A DNA stretch of 64,000 nt from Paenibacillus catalpae (GTDB taxonomy: Bacteria > Bacillota > Bacilli > Paenibacillales > Paenibacillaceae). Below the pieces are notes generated by a model. The model searched no databases, had not been told where the DNA came from, and saw nothing but the letters and a program-made list of their open reading frames with translations. Positions 9,264 to 17,619 of this stretch are shown here, piece by piece. Position numbers and translations under genes: made by a program. The stretch is from assembly GCF_900112695.1 (NCBI RefSeq), contig NZ_FOMT01000002.1, positions 1,037,876 to 1,101,875 of the forward strand, given 5' to 3'. The first letter of the stretch is position 1. Every line of letters starts with the position of its first letter.

Positions 9264-10841
9264 TCAGGAATTCATATGCGCTTCGCGCTGGCGAAGCTCG
9301 ATCCGGCGGATTTTGCCGGAGTTGGTTTTGGGCAGCTCGTTGATGAATTCGATTTTACGCGGGTATTTGTATGGAGCCGTTACCGATTTCACATGGTCCT
9401 GCAGCTCTTTGGCGAGCTCAGGGGTGCCGGTGATGCCATCCTTCAGCACAATAAACGCCTTAACGACATGACCGCGGATTTCATCCGGACTCGCAACAGC
9501 CGCACATTCCTTGACGGAGGGATGGCGAAGCAGCGCTTCTTCCACCTCAAACGGTCCAATCGTATAGCCGGAGCTGATAATAATATCATCTCCGCGGCCT
9601 TCGAACCACAGATACCCTTCCTCGTCCTGGCTAGCCCGATCACCGGTAATGAAGTAGGAACCAACGATGTTGGCGCCTTTGCGTTCCGGATCTCGGTAAT
9701 AGGACTTGAACAGGGCGGGCATTCCGGTATGTACAGCGATGCTGCCTATTTCTCCCATCGGCTGAGGACGACCTTCCTCATCAATAATTTCCACAAGACC
9801 CGGAACGATCGACTTGCCCATTGAACCAATCTTGATTGGAGAATCCTTCAGATTGCCGATAAGCAGCGTGCTTTCCGTTTGGCCGTAGCCGTCACGGATG
9901 GTGAAAGAGAATGTTTCCTGGAACTGCTTGATCACCGTCTGGTTCAATGGCTCACCGGCCGAAACTGCGCTGCGAATTGAAGACAGATCATATTGATCAA
10001 GCGTATCTAATTTTGCCAAGATCCGGTATTCCGTTGGCGTGCAGCACAGCACCTGAATCTGGTTCTCTTGAATAAGCTCCAGATACCGCTCTGCGCTGAA
10101 GGATCCGTTATAAATAAAGCCGGTTGCTCCGCTGCCGAGAACGGATAAGAACGGAGTCCAAATCCATTTTTGCCAGCCCGGCGCCGCAGTTGCCCAGACC
10201 AGATCCGAGCTTTGGATGCCAAGCCATGCGGAGGTGATACGCAGATGCGCATAACCCCAGCCGTGGCTGTGAACGACACCTTTCGGATTGCCGGTTGTAC
10301 CCGATGTATAAGCCAGGATCGCCATATCATCACGTGTGGTTGGTTCGGCCGCGCGTTCCTCCGGTTGACCTTCCGTTAAGGAGCGGAGGGAGAGCCAGCC
10401 GTCAGCTTGTCCGCCGCTAGCGTCAATCCGGAACTGCAACGAAGGCAGCTCTTCCGTAATGTTATCAACCTCTGCAGCTCCTTCCGCCCATGCCATAACC
10501 GCACGCGCTTCGGAATGATTCAAGCGGTAGGACAGATCCTTGGTCCGGAGCATTTCGGAGGATGGAATAATAACAAGTCCAAGCTTTAAGCAGGCAACAT
10601 AGATGATATATGCCTCGATGGTTCTCGGCACCATGACGAGGACGCGGTCCCCTTTTGCAAGACCAAGTTCGTTCAGTCCGCCAGCCAGCCGGTTCACTTG
10701 CTTCAGCAGCTCGTTATATGTCATTTGTTTCGTTTGTCCCTGATCATCCAGCAAGCGGAGCGCGATTTTATCCGACTTGTGGCGCTCAATCTCAGAGCTT
10801 ATGTTATATTGTTCGGGCGCAATCCATTGTTCGAAATTCAT
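9264..10841 (-). CDS. Acyl-CoA synthetase (AMP-forming, medium/branched-chain type)
   Basis: A 525-residue ANL-superfamily enzyme that activates a carboxylic acid with ATP and CoA through an acyl-adenylate. The AMP-binding loop YTSGTTGNPKG, the DGYGQTES motif, the GRGDDIIISSGY hinge and the C-terminal PKTNSGKIRR (with the catalytic lysine of the mobile domain) are all present, so it looks intact. I start at ATG 10841, where AAAGGAG lies just upstream (10850-10856); a longer frame to 10910 adds 23 residues without a ribosome site. Length and motifs resemble Bacillus medium- or branched-chain acyl-CoA synthetases rather than acetyl-CoA synthetase (about 650 residues). Acid specificity cannot be read from sequence. 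Confidence 0.88.
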   Translation of the reverse strand: MNFEQWIAPEQYNISSEIERHKSDKIALRLLDDQGQTKQMTYNELLKQVNRLAGGLNELGLAKGDRVLVMVPRTIEAYIIYVACLKLGLVIIPSSEMLRTKDLSYRLNHSEARAVMAWAEGAAEVDNITEELPSLQFRIDASGGQADGWLSLRSLTEGQPEERAAEPTTRDDMAILAYTSGTTGNPKGVVHSHGWGYAHLRITSAWLGIQSSDLVWATAAPGWQKWIWTPFLSVLGSGATGFIYNGSFSAERYLELIQENQIQVLCCTPTEYRILAKLDTLDQYDLSSIRSAVSAGEPLNQTVIKQFQETFSFTIRDGYGQTESTLLIGNLKDSPIKIGSMGKSIVPGLVEIIDEEGRPQPMGEIGSIAVHTGMPALFKSYYRDPERKGANIVGSYFITGDRASQDEEGYLWFEGRGDDIIISSGYTIGPFEVEEALLRHPSVKECAAVASPDEIRGHVVKAFIVLKDGITGTPELAKELQDHVKSVTAPYKYPRKIEFINELPKTNSGKIRRIELRQREAHMNS

Positions 10842-10911
10842 CCAACCTGCTCCTTTGTTGATGCCATATTCTTCGCTAATTAGCGACAGTATAGCACAGG
10901 TCATGAACATG

Positions 10912-10950
10912 AAAAAAGATGACTCCTGACATAAGCAGAAGTCATCTTTG
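10912..10950 (-). terminator. Terminator of tlp
   Basis: On the minus strand AAGATGACT and AGTCATCTT form the stem (10916-10924 with 10940-10948), followed by a T run. It separates tlp from the acyl-CoA synthetase. Confidence 0.85.
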
Positions 10951-10955
10951 TTTCT

Positions 10956-11168
10956 TTAAGCTTCTTCGTCGCTGAGTTCTTCTTCGAATTCTGCAACACT
11001 TTCTCTGCGGCGCTCGTTCTTCTCTTGAAGCTCGTTTTGCTCAGTACCGTTAATCTCCGAGCTGAACTCATTCAAATATTGTTCAGTCTCATTGATGTTC
11101 TGCTGCGTATTCGCAATGTGCTCCTGCAGATGTTCCGCGTTATCAGCCCGATTGTCCGGCTTTGCCAT
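10956..11168 (-). CDS. tlp: Small acid-soluble spore protein, Tlp family
   Basis: A 70-residue, very acidic and glutamine-rich protein starting MAKPDNRADNAEHLQ and containing LQEKNERRRESV. It matches the Tlp pattern (DDRSDNVEKLQ ... KEKNARREQS in Bacillus). Tlp is made in the forespore and packaged in the spore core, so this supports a spore-forming host. The start at 11168 has AAGGGGG upstream; extending to 11222 adds an unrelated Arg-rich leader. The C-terminus is highly acidic. The gene is monocistronic, with a terminator below it and a weak forespore-type promoter candidate above. Confidence 0.9.
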   Translation of the reverse strand: MAKPDNRADNAEHLQEHIANTQQNINETEQYLNEFSSEINGTEQNELQEKNERRRESVAEFEEELSDEEA

Positions 11169-11226
11169 ACGGATATTCCCCCTTATTCGTGTTGGTAGTC
11201 GGGCACCGGCTTTAGCACCCAACAGC

Positions 11227-11257
11227 TATTGTGACCCAAGAGCCAGTGGTTTTATGC
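11227..11257 (-). promoter_or_regulatory. Candidate sigma-G-type promoter for tlp
   Basis: Read on the minus strand: GCATA (-35) and CACAATA (-10). They resemble forespore sigma-G elements, but the 19-base spacer is one longer than usual, so this is tentative. Confidence 0.3.
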
Positions 11258-11261
11258 AAAA

Positions 11262-11279
11262 AATTAACAAAAGTTAATT
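11262..11279. promoter_or_regulatory. Perfect inverted repeat between tlp and the DUF1232 gene
   Basis: AATTAAC and GTTAATT separated by AAAA, in the middle of the divergent intergenic region. Possible regulator site; no partner is known. Confidence 0.35.
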
Positions 11280-11299
11280 GTCTAGAGAAACGTTTTTTT

Positions 11300-11323
11300 G
11301 TTTAATTACAGTATAGAGGGTAT
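11300..11323 (+). promoter_or_regulatory. sigma-B-like promoter (GTTTAA, 12 bases, GGGTAT)
   Basis: Both elements match the Bacillus sigma-B consensus exactly, at the short end of the normal spacing. An overlapping sigma-A-like pair (TTGTCT at 11278 and TTTAAT at 11301, spacer 17) is also present, so the gene may have two promoters. Confidence 0.5.
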
Positions 11324-11392
11324 TTGTTGTTGTCGAATCATATTCTAACGTTAACGAATAGATGTACAATTGAAACTTTTGGAGGGATTACG

Positions 11393-11932
11393 ATGTCTGT
11401 TATTATCGAATGTCCAAACTGCAGGCAGAAGAATGAGGTAGAAGCACAGAAGCTGAGGCTGGCGAAATGCGGGGCATGTCATGAGAGTCTTGCTCAGGAT
11501 GATGTGATTCCGGCGACCTTTTCGGATGAGGAAATAGCCACGGCTGTAGAGTCGGCTCCATCAGATGCGCAAGAGGAGGAAGTGGATACGGACTCCTGGA
11601 CCTCCAAGATTGGTGATCATGACGAGCAAGTGCAGTACGTAAACAACGGCTTCTGGTCTAAGGTTAGAAAATATGCGTCAAAGGTGCCTTTCTCCAAAGA
11701 AGCGGTTGCCATGTACTACTGCGCCATGGACCCAAACACGCCGACCAAAGTAAAAGTAACGGCCATTGGCGCGCTTGCGTACTGGATTCTGCCCATCGAT
11801 CTTGTTCCGGACATTTTCCCTCTTGTCGGCTACGGGGATGATGCGACTGCCATATTTGTGGCTTACAAGGCCATAAGCTCGCATATTACGGATGAGCATC
11901 GGGACAAGGCAGAGGAGTTTTTTGCGAAATAA
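11393..11932 (+). CDS. DUF1232 (YkvA-like) protein with N-terminal zinc ribbon
   Basis: A 179-residue protein starting at ATG 11393 with GGAGGG at 11381-11386. The N-terminus has a CPNC ... CGAC pair (four Cys), typical of a small zinc ribbon. It is followed by an acidic linker and then the DUF1232 segment (YYCAMDPNTPTKVKV ... YWILPIDLVPDIFPLVGYGDDATA), which is a short hydrophobic hairpin found in YkvA-type proteins. Function is not known; some DUF1232 proteins are small membrane-associated proteins. The upstream sigma-B-like promoter would make it a stress gene, which is an inference. It is 32 bases ahead of the next gene and probably co-transcribed. Confidence 0.8.
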   Translation: MSVIIECPNCRQKNEVEAQKLRLAKCGACHESLAQDDVIPATFSDEEIATAVESAPSDAQEEEVDTDSWTSKIGDHDEQVQYVNNGFWSKVRKYASKVPFSKEAVAMYYCAMDPNTPTKVKVTAIGALAYWILPIDLVPDIFPLVGYGDDATAIFVAYKAISSHITDEHRDKAEEFFAK

Positions 11933-11964
11933 GGCTTTAGAGGGCTAGGAGGAGAACCCATAGC

Positions 11965-12471
11965 ATGAACTTAACGGAAGAGGAATGCGAGATCGCAAAG
12001 CAGCTGCTGCGCGAAAGAATAGAGGACGTGCCGATTGAAGGGGATACGGAGGTTGAACTGGATGAAGTCCTGATGTACATATCTTCAGACATTAACGTTT
12101 GGAAAAAAGCCAAGACGAATAAGCAGCTCACCCAAGTATATAATCTGCATCGTCCGGTGAAATATGATATTTATTTGGACTTGAGCAAAGGGGAATGGCT
12201 TGCGAGGGGCGAGGCCATGAATCTGTCTGCCGATGATATTCGCGTGTTATTTCGGATGATTAAAGAAGGGCTGTCCTGTACGTCTCAGATGATCTTTCAG
12301 GCCAGATATAATCAGGAGCTGGAGCCGGGGAACAAGAAAGATAGAGGCAGATTAGACAGTTACTATAGGAAGCTGAAAGAACGCCTGAAGCTATACGGTA
12401 TTACAACCGAACGTTATACCGTGAAGCTTGGGACAAGGTGTTTTGTTATTTATCCGGAAGCAAAGGACTGA
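11965..12471 (+). CDS. Hypothetical protein, unrecognised
   Basis: A 168-residue soluble protein with a strong ribosome site (GGAGGA at 11948-11953) and an ordinary start at 11965. It is rich in charged residues, with a helical N-terminus (TEEECEIAKQLLRERI), a DIYLDLSKGEWLARGEAM segment that could be a beta-hairpin, and a long basic C-terminal helix (YYRKLKERLKLYG). I see no signal peptide, membrane span or catalytic motif and do not recognise the family. Its spacing suggests one transcript with the DUF1232 gene. Confidence 0.65.
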   Translation: MNLTEEECEIAKQLLRERIEDVPIEGDTEVELDEVLMYISSDINVWKKAKTNKQLTQVYNLHRPVKYDIYLDLSKGEWLARGEAMNLSADDIRVLFRMIKEGLSCTSQMIFQARYNQELEPGNKKDRGRLDSYYRKLKERLKLYGITTERYTVKLGTRCFVIYPEAKD

Positions 12472-12554
12472 TGAAATGGGGAAGCGTTGACCTTCCTTAC
12501 CCGCGGGTATATGCTGACCATAGAGATTATGCCGGTTGCAAAGGTGGGAAAATC

Positions 12555-13484
12555 ATGAGCTCGAACAGCTTTTATGATGCGAAGTGGAGAGAGTCCGGAG
12601 AGTTCCGTCCGAAGATTGTCGCGTACTATTACAAGCAGTGGGAAGACTTCCATATGGGCTTCCATCAGCATGACTGGGCGGAGTTCATGTATGTGATCTC
12701 GGGGAACTGCACGGTGGAGACCAATAAAGAGGTTATCGCCATGCGCAAAGGCGATCTTATCATGCTGGATGCCGAGGTGCCGCATAGGCTGATCGTCGAG
12801 AGCGGGAGTCCCTGCCGGATGCTGAATGTGGAGTTTGGATTCCAGCCCTGCGAGGGTATTTATCCGTCGATGAATCAGCTGTCTAGCCATAATCCGATGT
12901 TTGCGAGGCTGCTCGAGCAGCGTCTGGACACGATTGTGCTGAGGGACTATGAAGATATTCAGGTGAATCTGAGAAATCTGGTCTTTGAGCTGGATCTGGG
13001 CGGAGAGGGCGCTGAACGAGGCCGCGAGATGATGACGAATCTGCTCATGTCCCAGCTGCTCGTCCGTGTGGCCCGTTTGGTTGCCGTGGAATCGAAAAAT
13101 AGCGCCGAGCGCCAAATCCATCATTACGTGCGGCACGCGGCTGAATATATCCACCAATATTACGATACCGCTATTCAAGCCAAAGATATTGCGGCTGCGG
13201 TTAATCTGCATCCCGTCTATCTCCAGCGTATCTTCAAAGCGAATATGAACAAGACCATCAATGAGTATTTGGTGGACCTGCGAATAGATAAGGCGAAAAT
13301 GCTGCTTGCCCGCACGGACGTACCCATCATCGAGGTGGCGGATCATATCGGGCTGAACAGCAGGCAGTATTTCAGCATGCTGTTCAAGAAAATGACGGGA
13401 ATCTCCCCGGCGGAATTCCGTAATTCCAAGAAAACCATCACAAGCTGGACCGACTATGAAGTTGAAATAGTTGACAAGATCTAA
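12555..13484 (+). CDS. AraC-family transcriptional regulator with cupin sensor domain
   Basis: A 309-residue regulator: N-terminal cupin-type AraC-binding domain (residues about 15-110, with FHQHDWAEFMYVISG and KGDLIMLDAEVPHRL) and a C-terminal AraC/XylS double helix-turn-helix (about 205-300, AAAVNLHPVYLQRIFK and VADHIGLNSRQYFSMLFKK). I chose ATG 12555, preceded by AAGGTGGG; the frame is open back to 12438 but those residues overlap the previous gene and do not look like cupin sequence. It lies directly upstream of the GH4 gene in the same direction, so the likely target is that glycosidase, with a sugar as effector. Confidence 0.85.
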   Translation: MSSNSFYDAKWRESGEFRPKIVAYYYKQWEDFHMGFHQHDWAEFMYVISGNCTVETNKEVIAMRKGDLIMLDAEVPHRLIVESGSPCRMLNVEFGFQPCEGIYPSMNQLSSHNPMFARLLEQRLDTIVLRDYEDIQVNLRNLVFELDLGGEGAERGREMMTNLLMSQLLVRVARLVAVESKNSAERQIHHYVRHAAEYIHQYYDTAIQAKDIAAAVNLHPVYLQRIFKANMNKTINEYLVDLRIDKAKMLLARTDVPIIEVADHIGLNSRQYFSMLFKKMTGISPAEFRNSKKTITSWTDYEVEIVDKI

Positions 13485-13535
13485 CGCAAACCGTTGCGAA
13501 TGTGGAAACGCCTTCTTTTTCAGCCTGCTAGAATA

Positions 13536-13558
13536 AGGGTATTAAACGACAATACCCT
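13536..13558. promoter_or_regulatory. Inverted repeat in front of the GH4 gene
   Basis: AGGGTATT and AATACCCT separated by 7 bases. TAGAAT at 13529-13534 could be a -10 box, which would put the repeat at the transcript start. A second small palindrome (CGCAA/TTGCG, 13485-13498) lies further upstream. Confidence 0.4.
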
Positions 13559-13583
13559 GACAGGCGAAGAGGAGGCTTTATTT

Positions 13584-15092
13584 ATGAGTTTTAAGGTAGC
13601 ATTTGTAGGTGCAGGCAGTATCGGATTCACGCGCGGCTTGATGAGGGACTTGCTTGCCGTGCCGGAGTTTAAGGATATCCAGGTTGCTTTTACAGACATT
13701 AACGAACATAATCTCGACATGGTCACCCAGCTCGTGCAGAGAGACATTCGGGAAAATGGCTTGTCCATCGAGATTCAAGCGACAACGGACCGCAGAGAGG
13801 CGCTTAAGGATGCTCGTTACATCTTCTGCGTGGTGCGGATCGGCGGTCTTGAAGCGTTCCAATACGACATCGATATTCCGCTCAAATACGGCATCGACCA
13901 ATGCGTCGGCGATACCCTTTGTGCAGGCGGCATTATGTACGGTCAACGCGGCATCGCCGAGATGCTGAATATCTGTAAGGACATTCGCGAGGTGGCCGAG
14001 CCCAATGCGCTGCTCCTTAACTATGCGAATCCGATGGCGATGCTGACCTGGGCATGCAACAAGTACGGCGGTGTCCGCACCATTGGCCTCTGCCATGGCG
14101 TACAAGGCGGACATCACCAAATCGCTCGTGCGCTGGGCCGGGAGAAGAAGGACGTAGATATCATCTGCGCGGGTATTAACCATCAGACTTGGTATATCTC
14201 GGTGAAGACCGACGGTGTTGATCGTACGGGGGATCTCTTGGAGGCATTCGAATCGGTGCCGGAATTCGCTAAGACCGAGAAGGTCCGCATCGACATGCTG
14301 CGCCGCTTCGGCTACTACTCCACTGAATCCAATGGTCACTTAAGCGAATACGTGCCTTGGTACCGCAAACGTGCCGATGAGATTAAGGACTGGATCGACC
14401 TTGGTTCATGGATTAACGGCGAGACCGGCGGTTACCTGCGCGTCTGCACCGAAGGCCGCAACTGGTTCGAGACCGACTTCCCGAACTGGATGAAGGCAGA
14501 GCCGTTCAAGTATACGGCTGAGAACCGCGGCGAAGAGCATGGTTCCTACATTATTGAAGGCCTCGAGACAGGCCGAGTCTATCGCGGTCACTTCAATGTC
14601 GTGAATAACGGCGTTATCACTAACTTGCCGGACGATGCGATTATCGAAGCTCCGGGTTATGTCGATCGCAACGGCATCAACATGCCGATTGTCGGCGACC
14701 TGCCGCTCGGCCCCGCAGCCGTCTGCAACGTCAGCATCTCCGTCCAGCGCATGGCCGTAGAGGCCGCCGTCCATGGCGACGACAAGCTGCTCCGCCAAGC
14801 GATGATGATGGACCCGCTTGTTGGCGCGGTATGCAACCCTAAAGAAATTTGGCAGATGGCCGACGAGATGCTCGTAGCGCAAGCGAAGTGGCTTCCGCAG
14901 TACACGGAAGCTATCGCGGCAGCGGAGGTGCGGTTGGCTAGCGGCAACCTGTTGCCTACGCGTGAGAACTACCAAGGCGCTGCGCGCTTAAAGACGAAGT
15001 CGATCGAGGAGCTCAGCCAGGATCGGGAAGCGGCGACTCGCAACGCGATTGAGTCGGATAAGGCGAAGGAGCGGCCTGCGGCCGAGGTTTAA
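13584..15092 (+). CDS. GH4 family glycosidase, alpha-galactosidase-like
   Basis: A 502-residue cytoplasmic glycoside hydrolase family 4 enzyme. GH4 enzymes use NAD+ and a divalent metal and cleave by a redox-elimination route. The N-terminal Rossmann motif is GAGSIGFTRG, followed by NYANPMAMLTWA, the metal/substrate motif CHGVQGG, AGINHQTW and FGYYSTESNGHLSEY, all matching the MelA branch. Start at ATG 13584 with AGAGGAGG at 13568-13575. The CHGV tetrad differs from the common CHSV of MelA proteins, and the chain carries about 50 extra charged residues at the C-terminus compared with typical 430-450-residue relatives. An alpha-galactoside substrate is likely but not certain. Confidence 0.82.
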   Translation: MSFKVAFVGAGSIGFTRGLMRDLLAVPEFKDIQVAFTDINEHNLDMVTQLVQRDIRENGLSIEIQATTDRREALKDARYIFCVVRIGGLEAFQYDIDIPLKYGIDQCVGDTLCAGGIMYGQRGIAEMLNICKDIREVAEPNALLLNYANPMAMLTWACNKYGGVRTIGLCHGVQGGHHQIARALGREKKDVDIICAGINHQTWYISVKTDGVDRTGDLLEAFESVPEFAKTEKVRIDMLRRFGYYSTESNGHLSEYVPWYRKRADEIKDWIDLGSWINGETGGYLRVCTEGRNWFETDFPNWMKAEPFKYTAENRGEEHGSYIIEGLETGRVYRGHFNVVNNGVITNLPDDAIIEAPGYVDRNGINMPIVGDLPLGPAAVCNVSISVQRMAVEAAVHGDDKLLRQAMMMDPLVGAVCNPKEIWQMADEMLVAQAKWLPQYTEAIAAAEVRLASGNLLPTRENYQGAARLKTKSIEELSQDREAATRNAIESDKAKERPAAEV

Positions 15093-15162
15093 TAGGAAAT
15101 CTCGGCTAGTCTTTATAATTCAAATAACTTAACAACATGTCTATCCCAATATATCGATAATA

Positions 15163-15178
15163 GGTGCTGCGCAGCACC
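15163..15178. repeat. Perfect 16-bp palindrome
   Basis: GGTGCTGC joined directly to GCAGCACC, with no loop. It sits after the GH4 stop and before the terminator. It has no T tract, so it is not itself a terminator. Confidence 0.6.
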
Positions 15179-15205
15179 AATATTGTTATACTTACTCATA
15201 CAGAA

Positions 15206-15242
15206 ACAAGCGATTCCTCATAAAAGAGGATCGCTTGTTTTT
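15206..15242 (+). terminator. Terminator of the GH4 gene
   Basis: ACAAGCGATTCCTC pairs with GAGGATCGCTTGT apart from one unpaired T, followed by TTTTT. Confidence 0.85.
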
Positions 15243-15313
15243 ATGATTGCTGATATAATTTAAATCTTCAAGAAACTGCTCATAGTTCTCTACTTTATCA
15301 AAAGTTTTTTCAA

Positions 15314-16408
15314 TCAGTTCGATTGGAGTAGTTTGGTTTGGATGTGAAGCTGGTCAGTGAAAACGTTATGTATGTTGTTTAGTTGATCCCGTACAATGAT
15401 GTAATTCTTGTCCTGATAAACTCGAATGCCTTCAACTTTTTTTATTTGACCATTTAGATTGTATTCCACTGAAATGTAATCCGTATCAAACTGTGATAAA
15501 TTCTTGCCGAAACTGCCTAATTGATATGCAGTGTGAGAGACAAATACGATTAAAACAGCGACAATAAAGATATAAACAAATAATACTTGCCATAAAGTTA
15601 AGAATATATTTTTTATTTTGAGATGGAGAATTAGAATATTGATTTTTAGAATACTCCAGTTAAGATTTAAATAATAATACAAATGAGATTCGAGTTTGGA
15701 TGACACTAGCGTATTTCTAAGGAGCTTTTCTCTTGTTCTTGCATAGTCTCTAAATAATGAAAAAATGAAAATTAGCAGTAGCACAACTATGTTACCTGAT
15801 TGCAAAGAAATAAAAACTTCCTGCTGAAAAGTGTTAAAGTCCAATGAAGAATCTAGAAAAGGTAATTCTTTAGAAAAAGCAAAGTAATTGATGAGCACTT
15901 CCCACAAAGAGGAATTTTTTGAAGCGTAAAACAAATAATATGGTAACAATGGGATGAAAAACTGTAACAATCCCCAAAAGATTATGAGTCCAAAGATGAT
16001 ACCAACTATAGAACCGATTATAATGAATTTTCTATTTCTACTTCTGTGAAGAAGTTTTCTACCATAAAACAAGTAAATTCCTAATGGTAATATGGTTAAT
16101 ATAGTTATGAATAGATATACAAATGCATAATAAAAATACAATCTATTGCTGAAATCAATGGGGTTTTGAAATGCAGATATTAAAGAAAGAATTTCGTTTC
16201 TCGCCTTACTCTGTAAAATAATAAACCCTATGATATAAGCTAAACCATGAGAAAATACAAAAAATAAAGCTGTAATAAAAATTCTTATTAAGATTGGAAT
16301 TCTCAGGTATATTAAAATAAAGCTGCTCAGAGGAATTCTTTCTCGGTTTCGTTCTATAAATGATATTAGACTTGAATATTTGTTCTGGATCCACAGTATT
16401 GATTCCAT
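15314..16408 (-). CDS. AT-rich orphan multi-pass membrane protein
   Basis: A 364-residue protein with about six hydrophobic spans: near residues 35-60, 90-112, 127-155, 200-220 and 265-292, plus weaker ones. It ends in a soluble tail (YISVEYNLNGQIKKVEGIRVYQDKN). No family motif is recognised. Codon use is strongly A/T-ending (many ATA, TTA, AAT), clearly unlike the GC-rich genes on the left, which suggests horizontal transfer with the neighbouring island. A transport or phage-exclusion role would be speculation. No clear Shine-Dalgarno was found for the 16408 start. Confidence 0.65.
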   Translation of the reverse strand: MESILWIQNKYSSLISFIERNRERIPLSSFILIYLRIPILIRIFITALFFVFSHGLAYIIGFIILQSKARNEILSLISAFQNPIDFSNRLYFYYAFVYLFITILTILPLGIYLFYGRKLLHRSRNRKFIIIGSIVGIIFGLIIFWGLLQFFIPLLPYYLFYASKNSSLWEVLINYFAFSKELPFLDSSLDFNTFQQEVFISLQSGNIVVLLLIFIFSLFRDYARTREKLLRNTLVSSKLESHLYYYLNLNWSILKINILILHLKIKNIFLTLWQVLFVYIFIVAVLIVFVSHTAYQLGSFGKNLSQFDTDYISVEYNLNGQIKKVEGIRVYQDKNYIIVRDQLNNIHNVFTDQLHIQTKLLQSN

Positions 16409-16757
16409 CTATAAGTATTTCCCTTCAATAATTTGTTTTCTCTTACTTCATACAGGACATCCTAGTATCAGTTATCGGTTTTCTAACATAAGAAATGAAC
16501 TTGTTCATTTGGAAAGTAGGTAAAAGGGAGAGTGTAGGATTGCTACGCTCTCTTTATTTGTATGGAATTATTGTGTGGGAATAATTTTATACATGTAAGG
16601 CACAAAACCATTGTTTATGAAACGGTCTTGAAGGATTTGGCTTAATCGTGGTTAAAACTCTTGAAACTAGTACGGAACTCATTCCAAAAACAAATTCACG
16701 AAAAGGTACGTTTATGATACTATTTAATTAATGGTAAATACGAGAGGAACGATACAA
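16409..16757. other. AT-rich intergenic region at the island edge
   Basis: No gene seen. It holds a terminator-like hairpin at 16528-16556 (GAGAGTGTAG / CTACGCTCTC then TTTATTT). It also holds a weak promoter candidate for the recombinase (TTCACG at 16695 and TACTAT at 16718, spacer 17). No convincing resolution-site subsites were recognised. Confidence 0.5.
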
Positions 16758-17339
16758 ATGAAAATAGCTTACGCTAGAGTTTCGACAGCAGATCAATCCC
16801 TAGATTTGCAAATGGATTCACTGAAGAAGTTTGGATATGACCGAATCTATACGGAAAAGGCGAGTGGCGGCAAAGATGACCGCCCCGAACTAGCGAAGGC
16901 ATTGGAGATGTTACGCGATGGGGACACCTTGATAGTATACAAACTTGACCGTTTGGCACGTTCGACATTGAAGCTAATTGAAACACTTGACCTACTTACC
17001 AAGAAGGGCGTGGAGTTCATAAGCCTATCTGATAACATCGACACGTCTACATCGGCAGGAAAAGCAATGTTTGGGATGATGGCGGTATTCGCGGAGTTTG
17101 AGAGGTCAATTATTCGAGAACGTACTGTCGCAGGACTTGAAGCCGCTAGAGCCCGTGGACGGAAGGGCGGTCGCCCAATGACGGATAAGAAGAAGCTAGA
17201 CAAAGCAATCAAACTACATGAGAGCGAAGAGTTTACGGTAACACAAATTGAGGAAATGACAGGAGTAAGCAAGGGTTCACTTTACCGCGAACTTAATCGG
17301 AGGAAGCAGGGAAAAATAAAAGCGTATGAGACAGTCTGA
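16758..17339 (+). CDS. Serine recombinase (resolvase/invertase family)
   Basis: A 193-residue small serine recombinase of the Tn3-resolvase/Hin-Pin type. YARVSTADQSLDLQ carries the catalytic serine near residue 9. VYKLDRLARS holds the conserved arginines, and FGMMAVFAEFERSIIRERT is the long E helix. A C-terminal helix-turn-helix (TVTQIEEMTGVSKGSLYRELN) binds DNA. I start at ATG 16758 behind GAGAGGAAC; the longer frame at 16731 lacks a ribosome site. These enzymes invert or resolve DNA between short crossover sites. Here it probably mobilised or stabilised the neighbouring restriction-modification genes; no inverted gene segment is visible. Confidence 0.9.
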   Translation: MKIAYARVSTADQSLDLQMDSLKKFGYDRIYTEKASGGKDDRPELAKALEMLRDGDTLIVYKLDRLARSTLKLIETLDLLTKKGVEFISLSDNIDTSTSAGKAMFGMMAVFAEFERSIIRERTVAGLEAARARGRKGGRPMTDKKKLDKAIKLHESEEFTVTQIEEMTGVSKGSLYRELNRRKQGKIKAYETV

Positions 17340-17376
17340 GAGCCTTTGAGGGGCAGTATAAGGACTAACATTCGGT

Positions 17377-17408
17377 AGAGCCATCCCTTAGAGGGCGGCT
17401 CTTTCTTT
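17377..17408 (+). terminator. Terminator of the recombinase gene
   Basis: AGAGCC / GGCTCT with an inner CCC / GGG pairing, followed by TTTCTTTT. Confidence 0.7.
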
Positions 17409-17619
17409 TGCTCTACTTAGCTTGCAGGGGCTTATAACCCCACCCCAGTGCCTAGCGAAATGGTTTTTGCTGTCGCGGCAGAGTTTACCGTCGTATGCTC
17501 CGTACAAAATTTTTCTGACTTGCCTTTGTACGCACACAGGGGGAAACGTGAATTTTCATGGTTATTCGAGCGATTTTGCATTAGAATTAGGAGTAATACA
17601 CTTTAGTCGGAGGTAAGAT

